13,288 bases of DNA from JOPF136 sp035541255 (lineage in GTDB: Bacteria; Acidobacteriota; Terriglobia; Acidiferrales; UBA7541), in contig DATKNR010000001.1 in the NCBI GenBank assembly GCA_035541255.1, positions 1 to 13,288 on the forward strand, in the 5' to 3' direction. Position numbers and translations under genes: made by a program. Shown here piece after piece: positions 1 to 7,531 of the stretch (position 1 is the first letter of the stretch; each line of letters opens with the position of its first letter). The notes beneath the pieces are model-generated. The model had not been told where the DNA came from and ran no database searches. It saw only the letters and a list, made by a program, of their open reading frames with translations.

Positions 1-1884
1 GGGGGAGGCGTCCGCTGCGGTGAATGCGCGGCCGGCGAGCAGTGGAATTTCCATCAGCCCCAGATAGCCGGGGCTGATGATCCGCTCCATGATCATTGGA
101 CTATGCTGGCCGGGTCGGACCGGGTGGCCTTCGATGTCGGAAGGAATCGTCTCCCACACGCCGCTGAGCGGCAGGCCGTCCGCAGTGGCGACTGCGGAGA
201 CGCCGGGAAGCGCGCGCACACGCGCCAGGAGTTCATCGTAGAACGCCAGGCAGCGTCCCGTGTCGGCGCAGAAGGATTGGTTCGGCGTGATGCGCGCGGT
301 GAGGATCGATTCCGGGCGATAACCCTGGCTCGCATTGGAAAGGAGCCACAGGCTCTTCACCAGCAGGCCCGCGGCGATCACGAGCACGGAGGCCACGGCA
401 ACTTCGCCGACGATGAGACCTCGGCTCAACCGATGGCCACCGCCGGAAGACGTCCGGTCGCCCGCGGATTTCAGCGTGTCGCTAAGATTTACAAGTCCCG
501 CGCCCAGAGCGGGCATGGCGCCGAACGCCAGGCCGGTGAGAATCGAAAGCAGCGCCGTGAACACGAGCACGCGCCCATCAATGGACACGGCCGCCAGGCG
601 CGGCGTGTCCGCGGGTAGACTGGCTTTCAGCAGTCCGAGGCCGGCGAACGCAGCCAGCAGTCCGAGCGCGCCGCCCAGCGCGGCCAGTAGCACGCTTTCT
701 GTCATGAGTTGGCGCACGATCCTCCACCGCCCGGCGCCCAGCGCCGTGCGCAGCGCCACTTCGCGCTCGCGGCTGGCCGAGCGAGCCAGCTGCAAGTTGG
801 CGACGTTGGCGCACGCGATCAGCAGCAGCAGGCCCACGGCGGCCAGCAGAATCAATAGCCGGGGACGCGCATCGACGACGATCGATTCCTCGACCGGGAC
901 CAGGAAGTCTTTGATCCACATATCGTCCGGCATGCGCCAGGGATAGGCGGCCAGGATCTGTGGGCGTAGCGAGGCCAGCTCCACGCCGGCCTGGGGGAGC
1001 GTCACGCCGGGACGCAGCCGCGCCACAATCTCCATGTAGCTGTCGCCCCAGTAATTGCCGGTCTTTCGCGCATCGAGGTGCAGCGGCGCCCACAGCTCCG
1101 TTTTCGGCGAGGGAAAGCGGAATTCCGGCGGCATCACGCCGATGATTTCGCGGCTGCCGCCATCGAGAGCAATGGAGCGGCCGACGATGGCGGGATCGCC
1201 GGCAAATCGGCGCTGCCAGAGCGAATAGCTCAGCACCACCACGTTGTCTTTGCCCGGCAGATCCTCGCCCTCGCGAAAAGTTCTGCCCATCTTCGGATGG
1301 ACGCCGAGCACGTCGAACCAGTTAGCGGATACGGAGCAGCCCGTGAGGCGCTCCGGTGTGTCCACGCCGGTGAGATTGAATTCCGTGCCCTCCGAGTTCG
1401 CGGCGAACTGCATCGTGCGGCTGTGGTCGCGCAGAAATACGAAGGGGCCTTTCGGGTATTCGCTGTGCGTGGCCAGCAGGCGCGCGGGTTCCGCGAACGG
1501 AAGCGGCCGCAGCAGCACACCGTTGATGATGCTGAAGATCGCCGTATTGGCTCCGATGCCCAGCGCCAGCGTCAGCATCGCGAGCAGGGCGAAGCCGGGA
1601 TTGCGGCCAAGCGTGCGCAGCGTAAACCGGGCGTCCTGGAAAAAGGTCTCGAGCATGGGGAGGCTCCTTCGTTCGCGATGATGTTCCCTGGCCTGCTCGA
1701 CCCCGCCTAGCGACACCAGCGCGCGCCGGCGTGCCTCGGCCGGGCTGAAGCCACTGCGAAGATTGTCTTCGATATGGAACTGCAGATGAGCCTCAAGTTC
1801 GGCCGCGAACTCGCGGTCGTCGCGGCGGGAGCGGAACATGCCGGCGACGCGGCGAGCGAGCGCGCGAATCGATCGAAAGCCCAT
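1..1884 (-). CDS. ADOP-type (MacB/FtsX-like) permease, 3' end beyond the window
   Basis: Large membrane permease of the acidobacterial duplicated orphan permease type, related to MacB. The frame is open from an ATG at 1884 to the left edge (628 codons), with no stop. Residues 1-90 are the cytoplasmic leader usual in these proteins (DDREFAAELEAHL). TM1 spans about 98-121 with the hallmark GIGANTAIFS at 109-118. A periplasmic MacB-like core domain follows (about 129-335), then TM2 341-361 leading into ACANVANLQLAR and REREVALRTALGAGRWR (conserved FtsX segment), TM3 396-418, TM4 438-460, TM5 489-511, and the second periplasmic domain from 512. Full-length members have roughly 800-880 residues, so the last transmembrane block is missing here. 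The start lies 9 bases after the PadR stop, so the two are probably co-transcribed. No ABC ATPase gene is in the window, consistent with the orphan label; the substrate is unknown. Family call is sure, function is not. Confidence 0.93.
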   Translation of the reverse strand, partial: MGFRSIRALARRVAGMFRSRRDDREFAAELEAHLQFHIEDNLRSGFSPAEARRRALVSLGGVEQAREHHRERRSLPMLETFFQDARFTLRTLGRNPGFALLAMLTLALGIGANTAIFSIINGVLLRPLPFAEPARLLATHSEYPKGPFVFLRDHSRTMQFAANSEGTEFNLTGVDTPERLTGCSVSANWFDVLGVHPKMGRTFREGEDLPGKDNVVVLSYSLWQRRFAGDPAIVGRSIALDGGSREIIGVMPPEFRFPSPKTELWAPLHLDARKTGNYWGDSYMEIVARLRPGVTLPQAGVELASLRPQILAAYPWRMPDDMWIKDFLVPVEESIVVDARPRLLILLAAVGLLLLIACANVANLQLARSASREREVALRTALGAGRWRIVRQLMTESVLLAALGGALGLLAAFAGLGLLKASLPADTPRLAAVSIDGRVLVFTALLSILTGLAFGAMPALGAGLVNLSDTLKSAGDRTSSGGGHRLSRGLIVGEVAVASVLVIAAGLLVKSLWLLSNASQGYRPESILTARITPNQSFCADTGRCLAFYDELLARVRALPGVSAVATADGLPLSGVWETIPSDIEGHPVRPGQHSPMIMERIISPGYLGLMEIPLLAGRAFTAADASP

Positions 1885-1893
1885 AGCCGGGCG

Positions 1894-2235
1894 CTAAGCC
1901 TTCTCCTCGGGCGCGAGGAATCGCGCGAGAATCGCGTTCGTCTTTTCCCAGTCGCGCGCCTCGCGCTCCACCTGCTTGCGGCCCGTGCGAGTGAGTTTGT
2001 AGAATTTTGCTCGCCGGTTATTTTCGGAGGCGCCCCACTCCGAGGCGATGTAACCCTCCTGCTCCAGTTTCAGCAGGGCGGGGTAGAGCGTGCCGTAGTT
2101 GATGAGCAGACGGTTGCCGCTGGTCTGCTCGATGCGCCGCGCGATTCCGTATCCGTGCAACGGCCCCATGAGCTGGAGCGTTTTCAGGATCATCAGGGCC
2201 AGCGTGCCCTGCCAAACGTCGGATTTTTCGCCCAC
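1894..2235 (-). CDS. PadR-family transcriptional regulator
   Basis: Short PadR-type winged-helix DNA-binding protein of 113 residues, the normal size for the PadR-s1 subgroup. The N-terminal helices (WQGTLALMILKTLQLMGPLHG, residues 8-28) and the recognition region (NRLLINYGTLYPALLKLEQEG, about 41-61) match the family. The wing contains NNRRAKFYKLTRTGRK (72-87), and a helical C-terminal dimerisation tail ends in EEKA. The start is a GTG at 2235, preceded by a perfect AGGAGG Shine-Dalgarno (2245-2240) four bases upstream. It sits directly in front of the ADOP permease gene, a pairing common in Acidobacteriota, and probably represses that permease and itself through the inverted repeats at 2243-2261 and 2277-2295. 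The signal it responds to cannot be read from the sequence. No other function is likely. Confidence 0.95.
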   Translation of the reverse strand: MGEKSDVWQGTLALMILKTLQLMGPLHGYGIARRIEQTSGNRLLINYGTLYPALLKLEQEGYIASEWGASENNRRAKFYKLTRTGRKQVEREARDWEKTNAILARFLAPEEKA

Positions 2236-2242
2236 ACGTCCT

Positions 2243-2261
2243 CCTATGGGTAAGCCATAGG
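2243..2261. promoter_or_regulatory. Putative PadR operator, copy 1
   Basis: Perfect inverted repeat CCTATGG-N5-CCATAGG (arms 2243-2249 and 2255-2261) in the leader of the PadR gene. The gene-proximal arm overlaps the AGGAGG ribosome-binding site at 2240-2245. Two-fold symmetry fits a dimeric winged-helix repressor. Assignment to PadR is inferred from position only. Confidence 0.6.
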
Positions 2262-2276
2262 TAGAATGCTCCCTTC

Positions 2277-2295
2277 CCTATGGGAATGCAATAGG
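2277..2295. promoter_or_regulatory. Putative PadR operator, copy 2
   Basis: Second copy of the same element, CCTATGG-N5-CAATAGG (arms 2277-2283 and 2289-2295), identical spacing and one mismatch from perfect symmetry. It begins 34 bp from copy 1. A weak minus-strand promoter candidate (TTGCAT at 2291-2286, CATTCT at 2268-2263, 17-base spacer) overlaps this copy and lies between the two, so a bound dimer pair would block it. Confidence 0.55.
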
Positions 2296-2365
2296 AGCTA
2301 GTGATTGGACGAAGCGGCGCGGAAAAAGTTTCGTGCCGGGGGGAGGGTTGTCCGGGACGTGGGCG

Positions 2366-4684
2366 TTACCGGGGTGCACTGAGAGCGGCGGCATGGCTCC
2401 GGGCTTCGGCCGCCTTCGCCGTTTTTCCCTGCGCGGCATACAGGTCGGCCAGAAGCAGCCAGCGCGGCACGCTATCCGGCGTGAACTGCACGGACTGTTC
2501 CGTGTACTGGGTGGCGCGGGCCAGGTCGCCGAGCATGCGCCATGCGTGCGCCCGGTCTTCGGCCAGCCGCGCGTGGAATTCCACGCCCAGGACGGCCGCA
2601 GCCCCTTCGAACGGGCTGCGCCGCTGCGCCCGGTCAAACGCTTCCAGCGCCTGCCGCGGCGATTTCAGCAGCAGATAAATCTGGCCGAGCACACGGTAAC
2701 GCTCGTAATCGCGGACGGAGAGTTCCGCGGATCGCTCCAGGCATTCGGCGGCCTCCGCGTAGCGGTGCTGCTCGCCATAGATCCGGCCGAGCGCATACCA
2801 TGCCGCGTCCGTGGGCTGGAGGTCGAGCGAAGCGCGGATTTCGCGCTCGGCATCGGCCGCATGGTTTGTCGCGGCGAGAAATTCTCCGCGGATAAGATGC
2901 AGGTTCGGGTCATCGGAAAAGAGCGACTCGGCGCGGTCCAGAGCCGCCGCGGCCTCCGCGTCGCGCGAAAGCACAAAGAACACGGAACCGGAGTTTGCGT
3001 AGTATTCATAGAGTTGGGCGCGATGCCTCCGGGAATCGGCGGCCATCGCCGGGGCGGGAATCGGCGCCGTGCGGCAGTCGAGCCCCAGCCGATCAAGCCA
3101 CGGCTGATTCTCCGGCCGTACGCGCAGAAAAATGGCCGACACTTCGTCCAGATAAACCGCCTTCCACTTCCGGCTGGCGCAGAAGGCCGCAAGAGGCGCG
3201 GCTTCGAGTTGTCCGTAGCGCGACAACGAAAAGAAGACGAGATTGATGTTGTGCTGGGCCACCTCCTGATCCCATTCAGCGGAGTCCGGTGGCGAGGCGG
3301 TCAAGCGCAATGTGTGGAGCAGCACGTCGATGCCGAACGGGATGTATCGCCCATCGGCGTATACGAGGTATTCCGGTCCGGTGCGGAAGGCGAGATAGCC
3401 GCCAATGTCGTATCCGTTGAAAATCTCCCCGGGTATTCTCTCGCGCAGCAGGAACTGGGCGGCGCGCTCCGGAAACCACCAGGAAGGGCCCGTACCGAAT
3501 AGCGAGACCTGACCCTTCGCAAGATACTGGCGGTCCGTCACCAGGTCGTAGCAGCGCAGGCCCACGAGGAGCGCGGCTACCGCCAGAATCGCGAGCTGCG
3601 CATCGCGGCGGCCAAATCGTTCGCGGAGCGAGTGCGTCCATCTCTCGAAAATGACGTCCAGGCCCTTCCCGGCCGCGGCTTTCCCATTCTCGCTTCCCGC
3701 CCACGCGCCAACCATCATGACCACGAGGACGGCGAACAGCACTTGCAGGCGGATATGAAGCAGGGAAATGTACGCGCCGCCCGCCAGAAGCGCTGCCGGT
3801 CCCGGCCGCCCGCGCGCAAGATACACAATGGCCGCGCACGCGGCGATGAGCAGCAGCCACCAATCGCCGCTCGCCGAATCGCGCAGATTCACCAACTGGC
3901 CGAGCGCGGCGGAGCTCAGTTTCACGGGCGACCACCAACTGATGTATGTGCCGTACACCGCGATGGCCTGATTCTGCCGTTGCATGGAGCCGTAGAGGTA
4001 CGGGCCCCAGGGATTGGCTAGAGTGGCGAGAGCGGTGAGCAGGCACCAAGGTGCGGCACGTCGCAGCCGTGCGATGGCCGGCGCCCGGCGAGCGGCAAAT
4101 GGAAGTTCGAACGCTTCGAGCACCACGTATCCGGCCAACAGCGCGAAGCCCGCGGCAAATCCGGTGTGCAGATTCACCCATAGCGCCATCAGAACGGGCA
4201 GCCACCACAATCGCGCGCGCTCGCCCCGATAGTGACGCCACAGAATTCCGAACGATGCCGCGAAGATCAGCGTGGTAAACAGCTCCGAGCGCGGCTCCGT
4301 GCCGAAGCTCATCGCCGGAACCGCCAGCAGCGTGAGCAGTGCCGCAAGCCGCCGTCCCCCGCCCGCCAGCAGCAGCGCGGCTGCCGCAACGCAGGCGAGC
4401 GCGTTCAGCCAGGAAAGCGCGGCCCACCCTCCCATCCGCCACACGCCATATAAGAGGACGCCGGAGGCGGGCGGGTAAATCCACTCCTTGCCGCGGGCCG
4501 TGGAGGAAAGAAGGTCGGTCGAGGGAATCGTGTGGTGCTGGACAATGTAGCGGCCCGTGGCGAGCTGCCAGCCGAGGTCGGGATCGGCAACGGTTTTGAG
4601 GCCCGCGAGGAGGGCGTAGACGAGAGCGAGGGCGATGAGCGCCGTGCGGAGCGGGTCGCGGCGGAGCGATGCGAGCGAATCCAT
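2366..4684 (-). CDS. Polytopic membrane protein with C-terminal TPR repeats (GT-C-like)
   Basis: Uncharacterised 772-residue inner-membrane protein. Residues 1 to about 385 hold many hydrophobic helices. An early loop with DPDLGW (34-39) and a following GKEWIYPP segment resemble the acidic first loop of GT-C glycosyltransferases or related lipid-linked sugar enzymes; I regard that as suggestive, not proven. Residues 400-540 form a soluble domain containing PERAAQFLLRE, NGYDIGGYLAFR (423-434) and VYADGR (441-446), a pattern I associate with uncharacterised multi-TM proteins of Acidobacteriota. From about 553 to 770 come helical TPR-like repeats, for example AWYALGRIYGEQHRYAEAAECLERS and WLLLADLYAAQGKTAKAAEA-like units. 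The ATG at 4684 has only a weak Shine-Dalgarno. It is divergent from the oxidase operon and 130 bp upstream of PadR on the same strand, so it looks like a single-gene unit. The TPR part may dock a protein partner. Coding status is certain; function is open. Confidence 0.88.
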   Translation of the reverse strand: MDSLASLRRDPLRTALIALALVYALLAGLKTVADPDLGWQLATGRYIVQHHTIPSTDLLSSTARGKEWIYPPASGVLLYGVWRMGGWAALSWLNALACVAAAALLLAGGGRRLAALLTLLAVPAMSFGTEPRSELFTTLIFAASFGILWRHYRGERARLWWLPVLMALWVNLHTGFAAGFALLAGYVVLEAFELPFAARRAPAIARLRRAAPWCLLTALATLANPWGPYLYGSMQRQNQAIAVYGTYISWWSPVKLSSAALGQLVNLRDSASGDWWLLLIAACAAIVYLARGRPGPAALLAGGAYISLLHIRLQVLFAVLVVMMVGAWAGSENGKAAAGKGLDVIFERWTHSLRERFGRRDAQLAILAVAALLVGLRCYDLVTDRQYLAKGQVSLFGTGPSWWFPERAAQFLLRERIPGEIFNGYDIGGYLAFRTGPEYLVYADGRYIPFGIDVLLHTLRLTASPPDSAEWDQEVAQHNINLVFFSLSRYGQLEAAPLAAFCASRKWKAVYLDEVSAIFLRVRPENQPWLDRLGLDCRTAPIPAPAMAADSRRHRAQLYEYYANSGSVFFVLSRDAEAAAALDRAESLFSDDPNLHLIRGEFLAATNHAADAEREIRASLDLQPTDAAWYALGRIYGEQHRYAEAAECLERSAELSVRDYERYRVLGQIYLLLKSPRQALEAFDRAQRRSPFEGAAAVLGVEFHARLAEDRAHAWRMLGDLARATQYTEQSVQFTPDSVPRWLLLADLYAAQGKTAKAAEARSHAAALSAPR

Positions 4685-4769
4685 GCGCCAACTATTCTGA
4701 GCGGGAGCGCGGGGAGGCGAAAGGAGAAACCCGCGCGCGAAACGTTGGAGTCAACAGCAACGATGCGCC

Positions 4770-4797
4770 TTGCAATTCCGCTTCGCACTAGTATGAT
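4770..4797 (+). promoter_or_regulatory. Sigma70-like promoter of the oxidase operon
   Basis: TTGCAA (4770-4775), a 16-base spacer and TATGAT (4792-4797) match the -35 and -10 consensus at 4/6 and 5/6 positions. The predicted transcript start is about 4804, giving a leader of about 84 bases before the ATG at 4888. It lies in the divergent 203-bp region. On the opposite strand a TTGACT (4754-4749) could be the -35 of the TPR gene, but I see no matching -10. Confidence 0.5.
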
Positions 4798-4887
4798 ATG
4801 CGGTTCGCTGGAACGGATTTGAGTGCGGCAGTGTGCGGTTGCGGCGCTGATGGAGGAAATCCAGCTCCGGCGCCGAATGGGGGGAGG

Positions 4888-5712
4888 ATGGCAGAACGGT
4901 CCGGTCAGCGCGGTTCCGCGGCAGTCGCAGCAATCCTGGCAATCTTCCTGGTTCTCTTCGTCGGCATCACCCTCTACTTCTTCGTGTTCAAAGTGTGGTG
5001 GTATCCACCGGCTATCAACGATTTTGGGCGCGAGATTGACGCGCAATTCAACCGCACATTCATCATCACCGGCATTGCCTTCGTCGCTTCGCAGCTCGGC
5101 CTCGCGTGGGTGGTGTGGCGCTATCGCGCAAACGGCGGCCGCGCCAAGTACGTTGAGGGCAACAACGCCTTCGAAGCCGTCTGGACTACCGCCACCGTCA
5201 TTGTTTTCGTGGGCCTGGGAATTTTCGGGCGCACCGCCTGGGCGCAGCTTCACTTCGACACCGCGCCCGCCGACGCCATGGTCATCGAGGTCACCGGGAA
5301 GCAGTTCAACTGGATTTTCCGCTACCCCGGCAAGGATGGCGTGTTCGGCCGCACCGAGGCAAAATTCGTGGACGAGACGAACCCGGTGGGCATCGACCCC
5401 AAGGACGCCGCGGGGCAGGACGACGTGGTCACGCTGACGCTGGGCGTTCCCGTGGGGCGTGAGATCAAACTCATCGAGAAGTCACAGGACGTGACGCACG
5501 GATTTTTTGTTCGAGAGCTGCGCCTGAAGCAGGACGCGCTGCCCGGCATGGTCATCCCGGTGCACTTCCACATTGACCCGGACAAGACAGGCGAATACGA
5601 GATCGCCTGCACGCAGCTGTGCGGCTCCGGCCACCAGCGCATGCGCGCCACGCTTAAAGCCATGACGGAGCCGGATTTCGAGAAGTGGCTGGCCAACGAA
5701 GCGGTGAAGTAG
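4888..5712 (+). CDS. coxB: Cytochrome c oxidase subunit II (CuA subunit)
   Basis: Accepts electrons from cytochrome c at its binuclear CuA centre on the outer face of the membrane and passes them to heme a of subunit I. With the ATG at 4888 it has 274 residues. Hydrophobic segments lie at 11-34, 57-78 and 98-116; the last two are the classic hairpin, and the first is an extra TM or uncleaved signal. EAVWT (96-100) carries the Glu at the K-channel entrance. CuA ligands are visible: H204 in DVTHGFFV, then C241, C245, H249 and M252 in CTQLCGSGHQRM. The usual Glu between the cysteines is Gln (243), as in ba3-type CuA. No cytochrome c domain is fused. The start is debatable: GGGGAGG abuts the ATG at 4888 without a spacer, while an in-frame ATG at 4798 overlaps the predicted -10 and precedes the expected transcript start; a GTG at 4831 is also possible. 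Confidence 0.95.
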   Translation: MAERSGQRGSAAVAAILAIFLVLFVGITLYFFVFKVWWYPPAINDFGREIDAQFNRTFIITGIAFVASQLGLAWVVWRYRANGGRAKYVEGNNAFEAVWTTATVIVFVGLGIFGRTAWAQLHFDTAPADAMVIEVTGKQFNWIFRYPGKDGVFGRTEAKFVDETNPVGIDPKDAAGQDDVVTLTLGVPVGREIKLIEKSQDVTHGFFVRELRLKQDALPGMVIPVHFHIDPDKTGEYEIACTQLCGSGHQRMRATLKAMTEPDFEKWLANEAVK

Positions 5713-5757
5713 CCATCACTCGCGCATCGGCCGGCACGCGATAACGGGAGGGAAGTA

Positions 5758-7515
5758 ATGAGCGCACACGCTGCCGCGGGACATGTCCATGCTCCGCCGC
5801 AGGGGTTTCTCTGGAAATACATCTTCAGCAAAGACCACAAGGTGATCGGCATCCAGTATTACCTCCTGGCTGTGGTCGCCGTGTTCACCGGGATGGCGCT
5901 TTCCGTTCTCATGCGCATCCACCTGGTGTGGCCGGCGCTGAAGATGCCCATCTTCGGTGAGATGACACCGGAGCAGTACCTTTCTCTGATGACCATGCAC
6001 GGCACCATCATGGTCTTCATGGTGCTCACTACGGCGCCGCAGTCCGGCTTCGGCAATTACTTCCTGCCCATCCAGATCGGCGCGGCGGACATGGCGTTTC
6101 CGACGCTGAACATGATGTCGTTCTGGACCACGTTCATCTCTTTCTGTTTCCTCATCGCCGCGTTTTTCGTGGAGGGGGGAGCGCCCATCAGCGGGTGGAC
6201 GGCCTATTCTCCGCTCTCCACGCTGGGATCGATCGCGGGCCCCGGCGAAGGGTTGGGCCAGACGTTGTGGGTCATCTCCATCGCTTTCTTCTGCGCCGCC
6301 TCGCTCATGGGCGCCATCAATTTCATTACCACCACGATTGACCTGCGCGCTCCGGGCCTGAGCATGATGCGCCTGCCGCTCACCGTGTGGGCCTGGTTCA
6401 TCACCGCCATTCTCAGCCTGCTCGCGTTCGGCGTGCTTCTCGCCGCGGGCGTCCTGATGCTTCTTGACCGCACGGCGGGCACCAGCTTCTTTATTCCCGG
6501 CGGGCTGGTGGTCAGCGGCGTCGTGCAGAAACAGCACACCGGAGGCTCGCCGCTCCTGTGGCAGCACCTGTTCTGGTTCTTCGGCCATCCGGAGGTTTAC
6601 ATCGCCATCGTTCCGGGCATGGGCGTCGCGTCGCACACGCTGTCGCTTTTCGCGCGCAAACCCGTATTCGGCTACCGAGCTATGGTGTATGCGATGTCTG
6701 CCATCGGCATTCTAGGCTTCATGGTCTGGGGCCATCACATGTTCGTCAGCGGCATGAGCCCATACACCGGCTTCGCGTTTTCGCTGATGACCATGGCCAT
6801 CGGCGTTCCTTCCGCCATCAAGACGTTCAACTGGCTGGGCACGCTCTGGGGCGGGCAGATCCGGTTCACCTCTGCGATGCTCTACGCCATCGGATTCGTC
6901 ACACTCTTCGTTTCCGGCGGCCTGTCCGGACTGTTCCTCGCGCAGCCTTCCGTGGACCTCTACCTTCACAATACCTATTTCGTGCCGGCCCACTTCCATC
7001 TGGTGATGGGTGTCGCGGCCATCTTCGGCATGTTCACCGCCACGTATCTGTGGTTTCCGAAAGTCACCGGCCGCAAGCTGAACGAGACGATGGGCAAACT
7101 CCACTTCTGGATCACCCTGGCTGGCGCCTACCTGATCTTCATGCCCATGCATTTCCTGGGTCTTGCCGGCGCGCCGCGCCGCTATGCGGACGCCACGGCC
7201 GTGCAATTCCTCCCGCCGTTGCAGCCCATCCAGCATTTCATCTCCATTGCGGCGTTCATCACTGTCGCGGCGCAACTGTTGTTCCTCATCAATCTGATTT
7301 GGAGCTTGAAGTACGGCGAAAAGGCGGCCGACAATCCGTGGGAGTCCACCACTCTGGAATGGATTATCCCCTCGCCACCGCCGTTCGACAATTTCGCCGG
7401 CCGCGAGCCGTCTGTTTACCGCGGGCCATATGAGTACGGCGTGCCTGGATATAAAGAGGACTACCTGCCCCAGCATGTCGAGCCCGGCAAGCTGGTGACC
7501 GAGGCGGGAGACTAG
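5758..7515 (+). CDS. coxA: Cytochrome c oxidase subunit I (type A1 heme-copper oxidase)
   Basis: Catalytic, proton-pumping subunit with twelve expected transmembrane helices and 585 residues, normal length. Ligands are all present: H81 (heme a) in TMHGTIMVF, H277 and cross-linked Y281 of CuB in GHPEVY, H326/H327 of CuB in GHHMFV, H412 (heme a3) and H414 (heme a) in PAHFHLVMG. Proton channels are those of the A1 subfamily: D-channel N100, D111 and N118 in the stretch from GNYFLP to PTLN, E279 within GHPEVY, and K355 in SAIKTFNW for the K-channel. R474/R475 in GAPRRY contact heme propionates. A short insertion before WQHLFWFFGHPEV (about 245-265) is longer than in proteobacterial enzymes. GGGAGG seven bases before the ATG is a good ribosome site. 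It follows subunit II by 45 bases in the same operon. The assignment is certain. Confidence 0.98.
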   Translation: MSAHAAAGHVHAPPQGFLWKYIFSKDHKVIGIQYYLLAVVAVFTGMALSVLMRIHLVWPALKMPIFGEMTPEQYLSLMTMHGTIMVFMVLTTAPQSGFGNYFLPIQIGAADMAFPTLNMMSFWTTFISFCFLIAAFFVEGGAPISGWTAYSPLSTLGSIAGPGEGLGQTLWVISIAFFCAASLMGAINFITTTIDLRAPGLSMMRLPLTVWAWFITAILSLLAFGVLLAAGVLMLLDRTAGTSFFIPGGLVVSGVVQKQHTGGSPLLWQHLFWFFGHPEVYIAIVPGMGVASHTLSLFARKPVFGYRAMVYAMSAIGILGFMVWGHHMFVSGMSPYTGFAFSLMTMAIGVPSAIKTFNWLGTLWGGQIRFTSAMLYAIGFVTLFVSGGLSGLFLAQPSVDLYLHNTYFVPAHFHLVMGVAAIFGMFTATYLWFPKVTGRKLNETMGKLHFWITLAGAYLIFMPMHFLGLAGAPRRYADATAVQFLPPLQPIQHFISIAAFITVAAQLLFLINLIWSLKYGEKAADNPWESTTLEWIIPSPPPFDNFAGREPSVYRGPYEYGVPGYKEDYLPQHVEPGKLVTEAGD

Positions 7516-7531
7516 AAGACCGCGGAGAAGC

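Noticed and set aside
335..946. Long plus-strand reading frame opposite the permease
   Set aside because: The minus strand here encodes continuous, recognisable ADOP sequence; the plus frame has Ser/Arg/Pro-rich composition typical of a GC-rich antisense shadow.
2296..2365. Possible intrinsic terminator after the TPR gene
   Set aside because: GC-rich blocks are present, but I could not find a paired stem followed by a T-run on the minus strand.
2333..3502. 389-codon plus-strand frame opposite the TPR protein
   Set aside because: No family signal, Arg/Gly-rich composition, and the minus strand has clear TPR and membrane-protein sequence across the same bases.
4798..4887. Lipoprotein-like head (LSAAVCGC) if subunit II starts at 4798
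   Set aside because: There is no hydrophobic signal before the Cys, the -1 residue is Val, and the start overlaps the predicted -10 element.
5716..6636. 306-codon minus-strand frame opposite coxA
   Set aside because: Complementary to certain subunit I coding sequence; His/Arg/Glu-rich low-information protein with no start signal.
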